DNA of 64,000 nt from UTCHB3 sp964371075 (lineage in GTDB: Bacteria; Bacteroidota; Ignavibacteria; Ignavibacteriales; Ignavibacteriaceae), in contig CAYJKN010000005.1 in NCBI GenBank assembly GCA_964371075.1, positions 248,001-312,000 of the forward strand, written 5' to 3'. Made by a program: the position numbers and the translations under genes. Shown here piece after piece: positions 60,948-64,000 of this stretch. The notes below the pieces were generated by a model. The model searched no databases. It saw nothing but the letters and a program-made list of their open reading frames with translations, and had not been told where the DNA came from. The stretch's first letter is position 1. The number at the start of each line of letters is the position of its first letter.

Positions 60948-62891
60948 ATGCAACTCCGATTTATAACATCTGTATTACTGGTTTTATTTTTTGTTTCCAC
61001 TTCCGGATATTCGCAATCTGCAAATAAAAAAGAATTTACGGGATTAAAGTTCAGCGGAAATTATAAAATTGAGGCGGGAGATACCGGAATTGTTAAGATT
61101 TACCATAAAGGACCAAAAACAAAGTTTGAGGCAGGTGGATCCAAGGGGATAGACCTTGGGGATATTTATAGCCTCAGTTTTAGGTTTTGTGTTTACCTCA
61201 ACAAACATTTTGCCAGCATCTTTGAAATTGAAAACGGTAATTACTCCATTCGGCTAAGATATCTTTATCATCCCGATTCAAATAACATCAATTTGCAACT
61301 CCGGATTAACGGGAAACACAATATTATCAGTTTTGTTAAACCTCTAACTGATTTTGTTGAAGGGAACTGGTTCGATGTAAAACTTGATGTGGATGAGATT
61401 AAACAAAAGATTGCTCTCACTCTGAATGGTTCACGAAAACAGGCTGTAAACAAATATATCGCCACCGAGGGACCCTCGGTAATTCGTTTTGGTCAAATGT
61501 TGCCTGATGGTGATTGCCTCGCGATGATTGTAAAAGACCTCCGGATATTTAAAGGTGGAGTCCTCAATCATTTCTGGCGTTTTAATGAAACAGGGGGAAA
61601 CACTGCTTTTGATAGTGAGGGGAAACTTGATGTTGAAGTTGTTGCTCCCGATTGGGTGCTGGAATCTCACTATAAATGGCGGGTTGATAAACTCCCGTCA
61701 GAGTCAGGACTCAAAAATGTAATGCCGTTTTACCGACTCGTTACAAACAGCAGAAAGGCGGTTCTGGAAGAGAAGGGATCAGGCAGGGTTATTGGTGATT
61801 TGTTTCCAATTGAAGGAGACAGCATCGATTTTATTGCAGCATGGCTCGATTCAACCACTTCAAAACTTTACACTTCTGTTGCTGTAACCAACAAAGACAG
61901 ATGTGATATGCACCTCTACTCAATTGTTTTGCCGGCGGTGTCTGAAAAAACTTTTACAAAACTTGGAGCTGTTCCCCCCTCAATTTTTAGCAGAACTCCC
62001 GGAACAATTTTTGTCTATTCTGCGTTGTTTGTGCTGGCCGTTGCTATTCCTTCAACTGCATTTTTAATGATCAGGAAACGAAGACCGCAAAAGAGGAGAG
62101 CCGGTGAAGATGAAGAAATTTATCACCGTGGTGATATTCAGCCACGAGAGATTCAAAAGAACATGATTCTTGTTTTTGGAGGATTAAGATTGATCGACCC
62201 TGACGGTGTGGACATTCACGGTGATCTCTCCGGAAGATTACAAGATCTCCTTGCTGCTCTATTGTTTTATTCAGCGTCTGACGATAACGGAGCCGTTCCT
62301 CTTAGAAAACTTGAAAAAATTATCTGGGCTGACATCCCAAAAGAAAAATTGAAAAACAACAGGAATGTTGCATTTTCTAAATTACGAAAACTCACTTCCA
62401 AAATGAACGGAATAACTTTTGAGTCGGACAGTGAAAATGTAGTAGTGAAAATATCACGGGAAATTACAAACGAGGCAGCTGAGTTTTTTAAACTCCTCAA
62501 ACTTCTTTCTATCAAAGCAAAAATTTCTGCTGATCCTCTTGTTGAAAATTTCATCAATATCATCAAAGGTGGAATATTGTTGCAGGGAATCACTTCTGAT
62601 TGGATTGAAAAAGAAAGATTTGTTATTGCTAACGATATAATCGAAATTCTTCTCAGAAGATGTGAATATCTTTATCTTGAAGGACAATATGAGAAATGTA
62701 ACGAAACCGCCGGATTGATAAATATCTACGACCCTGCTAATGAAGCAGCATTCCGTTTTAAGCTTAAATCTCTCTTTTATCTGGGCAGACATTCACTTGT
62801 AGAAGAGACCTACAATTCTTACTGTCATGAATATCAGTCTGTATATGGACAGACATACCCACACCATGTTCGTGTTCTTCTGAAAGACTAA
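60948..62891 (+). CDS. Transmembrane one-component regulator: LamG-like outside, winged helix/BTAD inside (paralogue lacking Kelch)
   Basis: 647 residues. Signal peptide (1-22, TSGYSQ). The LamG-like domain shares GNWFDVKLDVDEIKQKIALT and the motif FNETGGNTAFDSEGKLDVE with the upstream protein. A membrane helix is at about 352-375 followed by RKRRPQKRR, then the winged helix (ILVFGGLRLIDPDG near 407; KLKNNRNVAFSKLRKLT) and TPR-like tail. The Kelch repeats of the neighbour are absent. Near-identical architecture and a 3-bp gap show a tandem duplication with later divergence. Confidence 0.8.
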   Translation: MQLRFITSVLLVLFFVSTSGYSQSANKKEFTGLKFSGNYKIEAGDTGIVKIYHKGPKTKFEAGGSKGIDLGDIYSLSFRFCVYLNKHFASIFEIENGNYSIRLRYLYHPDSNNINLQLRINGKHNIISFVKPLTDFVEGNWFDVKLDVDEIKQKIALTLNGSRKQAVNKYIATEGPSVIRFGQMLPDGDCLAMIVKDLRIFKGGVLNHFWRFNETGGNTAFDSEGKLDVEVVAPDWVLESHYKWRVDKLPSESGLKNVMPFYRLVTNSRKAVLEEKGSGRVIGDLFPIEGDSIDFIAAWLDSTTSKLYTSVAVTNKDRCDMHLYSIVLPAVSEKTFTKLGAVPPSIFSRTPGTIFVYSALFVLAVAIPSTAFLMIRKRRPQKRRAGEDEEIYHRGDIQPREIQKNMILVFGGLRLIDPDGVDIHGDLSGRLQDLLAALLFYSASDDNGAVPLRKLEKIIWADIPKEKLKNNRNVAFSKLRKLTSKMNGITFESDSENVVVKISREITNEAAEFFKLLKLLSIKAKISADPLVENFINIIKGGILLQGITSDWIEKERFVIANDIIEILLRRCEYLYLEGQYEKCNETAGLINIYDPANEAAFRFKLKSLFYLGRHSLVEETYNSYCHEYQSVYGQTYPHHVRVLLKD

Positions 62892-63411
62892 TCTCCTCGT
62901 CCTCATTATTTATTACCTGAATTAATATTTTTAAACGAAAAAATGCAAGTTTTATTGATTTTTAATCGGTAAATCTCTTTCAGTAATCGTTCTGGTAACC
63001 CCCCCCGCATATATTTCCCTCAGATTTTTTAATTATTAGGCGAAAAAAATTAGATCAACCACTTTGGAACTGGTAGTGATATCGCAAAGTGAAAATAATT
63101 TTAAGAAGAGGGAATTTAATAAAGCTCCGGTTTTAAATCCGGATTATAACTTAAAGTTTAGGGTATTGTGATCGGAGTTAATCAACTTCGCGTAAATTAT
63201 TGAGACCTGTCCAAAGGTGAATGTTGGGCAGGAATAATTTTAATCAGGGTAAAATAAAACCAACCATCTACGAGGGATGTCGGGGATAGATATCCCGGAA
63301 TCATATTATTTGGGCAACCAAAAAAGTGTTCGGCAGGGTCAAAAATCGGAGTAATGTAGCAATTTGAGGGGTGTTTCATAAAAACACCCCCCAAAGCTAT
63401 CTTAAATGATG
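62892..63411. other. Convergent spacer without gene
   Basis: About 520 bp, AT-rich, no credible open frame on either strand. It contains a short inverted repeat (ccggttttaaatccgg near 63127) and the hairpin at 63368-63390. No RNA gene recognised. Confidence 0.6.
63368..63390 (-). terminator. Hairpin after gmd
   Basis: ggggtgttt (63368-63376), 5-nt loop, aaacacccc (63382-63390): perfect 9-bp stem, 21 nt after the gmd stop on the minus strand. A T-run is weak. Confidence 0.6.
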
Positions 63412-64000
63412 TTATACTCTGTTGAGTGCTGCATTAAAATCTGCATTAATCATAATCTTCACAAGTTCAGCCAGTTTAGTTTCAGCTTCCCATCCAAGTT
63501 CGTTTTTCGCTTTTGCTGCATTTCCAATAAGCAGGTCAACTTCTGTTGGACGGAAATATTTTGGCGACACTTCCACCACCACTTTTCCCGGCTTTAATAA
63601 AGAGATATCCACTGTTTGCGAAAACCTGGTGTTATATTTTTGCACGAGTGAATTCAACATATCTGTATCCACCGATTTAATCACACCTTTTTCATCGACT
63701 CCTTCTCCCTGAAACTCGACCTCAACTCCAAGTCCTGCAAAGGTCATTTTGCAAAAATCTCTAACGGTGTTTGTTTCACCGGTAGCGAGAACAAAATCAT
63801 CCGCTGTCTCAGTCTGAAGAATCCGCCACATCCCTTCACAATATTCGGGGGCATATCCCCAGTCTCTTTTTGATGAGAGATTTCCGAGGACAATTGAATT
63901 TTCTTTCCCGAGTATTATGTTTGACGCCGCCATGGTAATTTTGCGGGTTACAAAAGTTTCACCCCTTCTTGGGGATTCATGATTGAACAAAATACCGTTT
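63412..64000 (-). CDS. gmd: GDP-mannose 4,6-dehydratase (5' end cut by window edge)
   Basis: The minus strand is open from base 64000 (NGILFNHESPRRGETFV) to the stop at 63412, so only the last ~196 residues are present; an apparent TTG start at 63988-63990 is internal. NHESPRRGETFVTRKIT, LGNLSSKRDWGYAPEYCEGM, FVLATGETNTVRDF and YFRPTEVDLLIGNAAKA are hallmark segments of GMD, which converts GDP-mannose to GDP-4-keto-6-deoxymannose on the path to GDP-fucose and other 6-deoxy sugars. That suits the surface-glycan genes seen at 52511-54363. Confidence 0.93.
   Translation of the reverse strand, partial: NGILFNHESPRRGETFVTRKITMAASNIILGKENSIVLGNLSSKRDWGYAPEYCEGMWRILQTETADDFVLATGETNTVRDFCKMTFAGLGVEVEFQGEGVDEKGVIKSVDTDMLNSLVQKYNTRFSQTVDISLLKPGKVVVEVSPKYFRPTEVDLLIGNAAKAKNELGWEAETKLAELVKIMINADFNAALNRV

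Noticed and set aside
1..64000. tRNA or rRNA genes
   Set aside because: None recognised by eye in the spacers; a covariance-model scan was not possible here, so absence is not proven.

Overview
The window looks like a chromosomal segment from a member of the Ignavibacteria / Bacteroidetes-Chlorobi assemblage. Three secreted proteins (4613-6436, 8790-10280, 46685-48025) end in a type IX secretion (T9SS) C-terminal sorting domain with the 'NYPNPF' signature. There is also a TonB-receptor-like protein and several outer-membrane beta-barrels. Shine-Dalgarno sequences are often weak, and non-coding spacers carry dispersed repeat families. The phylum assignment is an inference from these hallmarks; no rRNA or tRNA gene was recognised.

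Left flank (1-11458): a partial TonB-receptor-like gene; a methyltransferase coupled to an RlmD/RumA-type rRNA methyltransferase; a secreted AGE-fold sugar epimerase with a HAD phosphatase; a TIGR01777-type SDR; a YhcG/DUF1016 nuclease-like gene bracketed by inverted copies of an intergenic repeat; a secreted glucose/sorbosone-dehydrogenase-like protein; a small membrane protein; and an outer-membrane beta-barrel gene.

Island (about 11654-35230): 17 tightly packed, same-strand, visibly AT-richer genes. In order they encode a stand-alone receiver, a complete Liv-type ABC transporter with its binding lipoprotein, a methyltransferase-like protein, a 1174-residue degenerate histidine-kinase-like protein, an orphan protein, a receiver-like protein, a sigma-54 activator, another orphan, a receiver-HD-APH-kinase fusion, a zinc deaminase, a 5'(3')-deoxyribonucleotidase, a membrane-anchored VWA protein and an 1107-residue tubulin-superfamily protein. 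The island lies between two copies of a ~222-bp segment (11432-11653 and 35231-35453) that holds the end of the beta-barrel gene, a bidirectional terminator and the end of glgX. In both copies the two coding pieces stay in frame and most beta-barrel differences are synonymous. This suggests entry by homologous recombination with a related genome rather than transposition. No integrase or transposase is visible. A plausible reading is a signal-transducing stress or defence system: extracytoplasmic sensing (ABC binding protein, VWA), phosphorelay and sigma-54 control, nucleotide-targeting enzymes, and a cytoskeletal GTPase. That reading is inference.

Right flank (35341-64000): glgX and a secreted GH13 amylase; an HD-PycTM / SixA / polyphosphate kinase cluster; an operon of ATP-grasp, YCF48-like, cytochrome P450 and cyclopropane-fatty-acid-synthase genes; an aldo/keto reductase with a small metallopeptidase; another beta-barrel; a YHS-like metal-binding protein; a glycosyltransferase with a methyltransferase; an assembly gap of 100 N inside a repeat array; a large BNR/sortilin-like secreted protein; two tandem transmembrane transcription factors with LamG-like outer domains and SARP-like DNA-binding inner domains; and a partial GDP-mannose 4,6-dehydratase gene running off the right edge.
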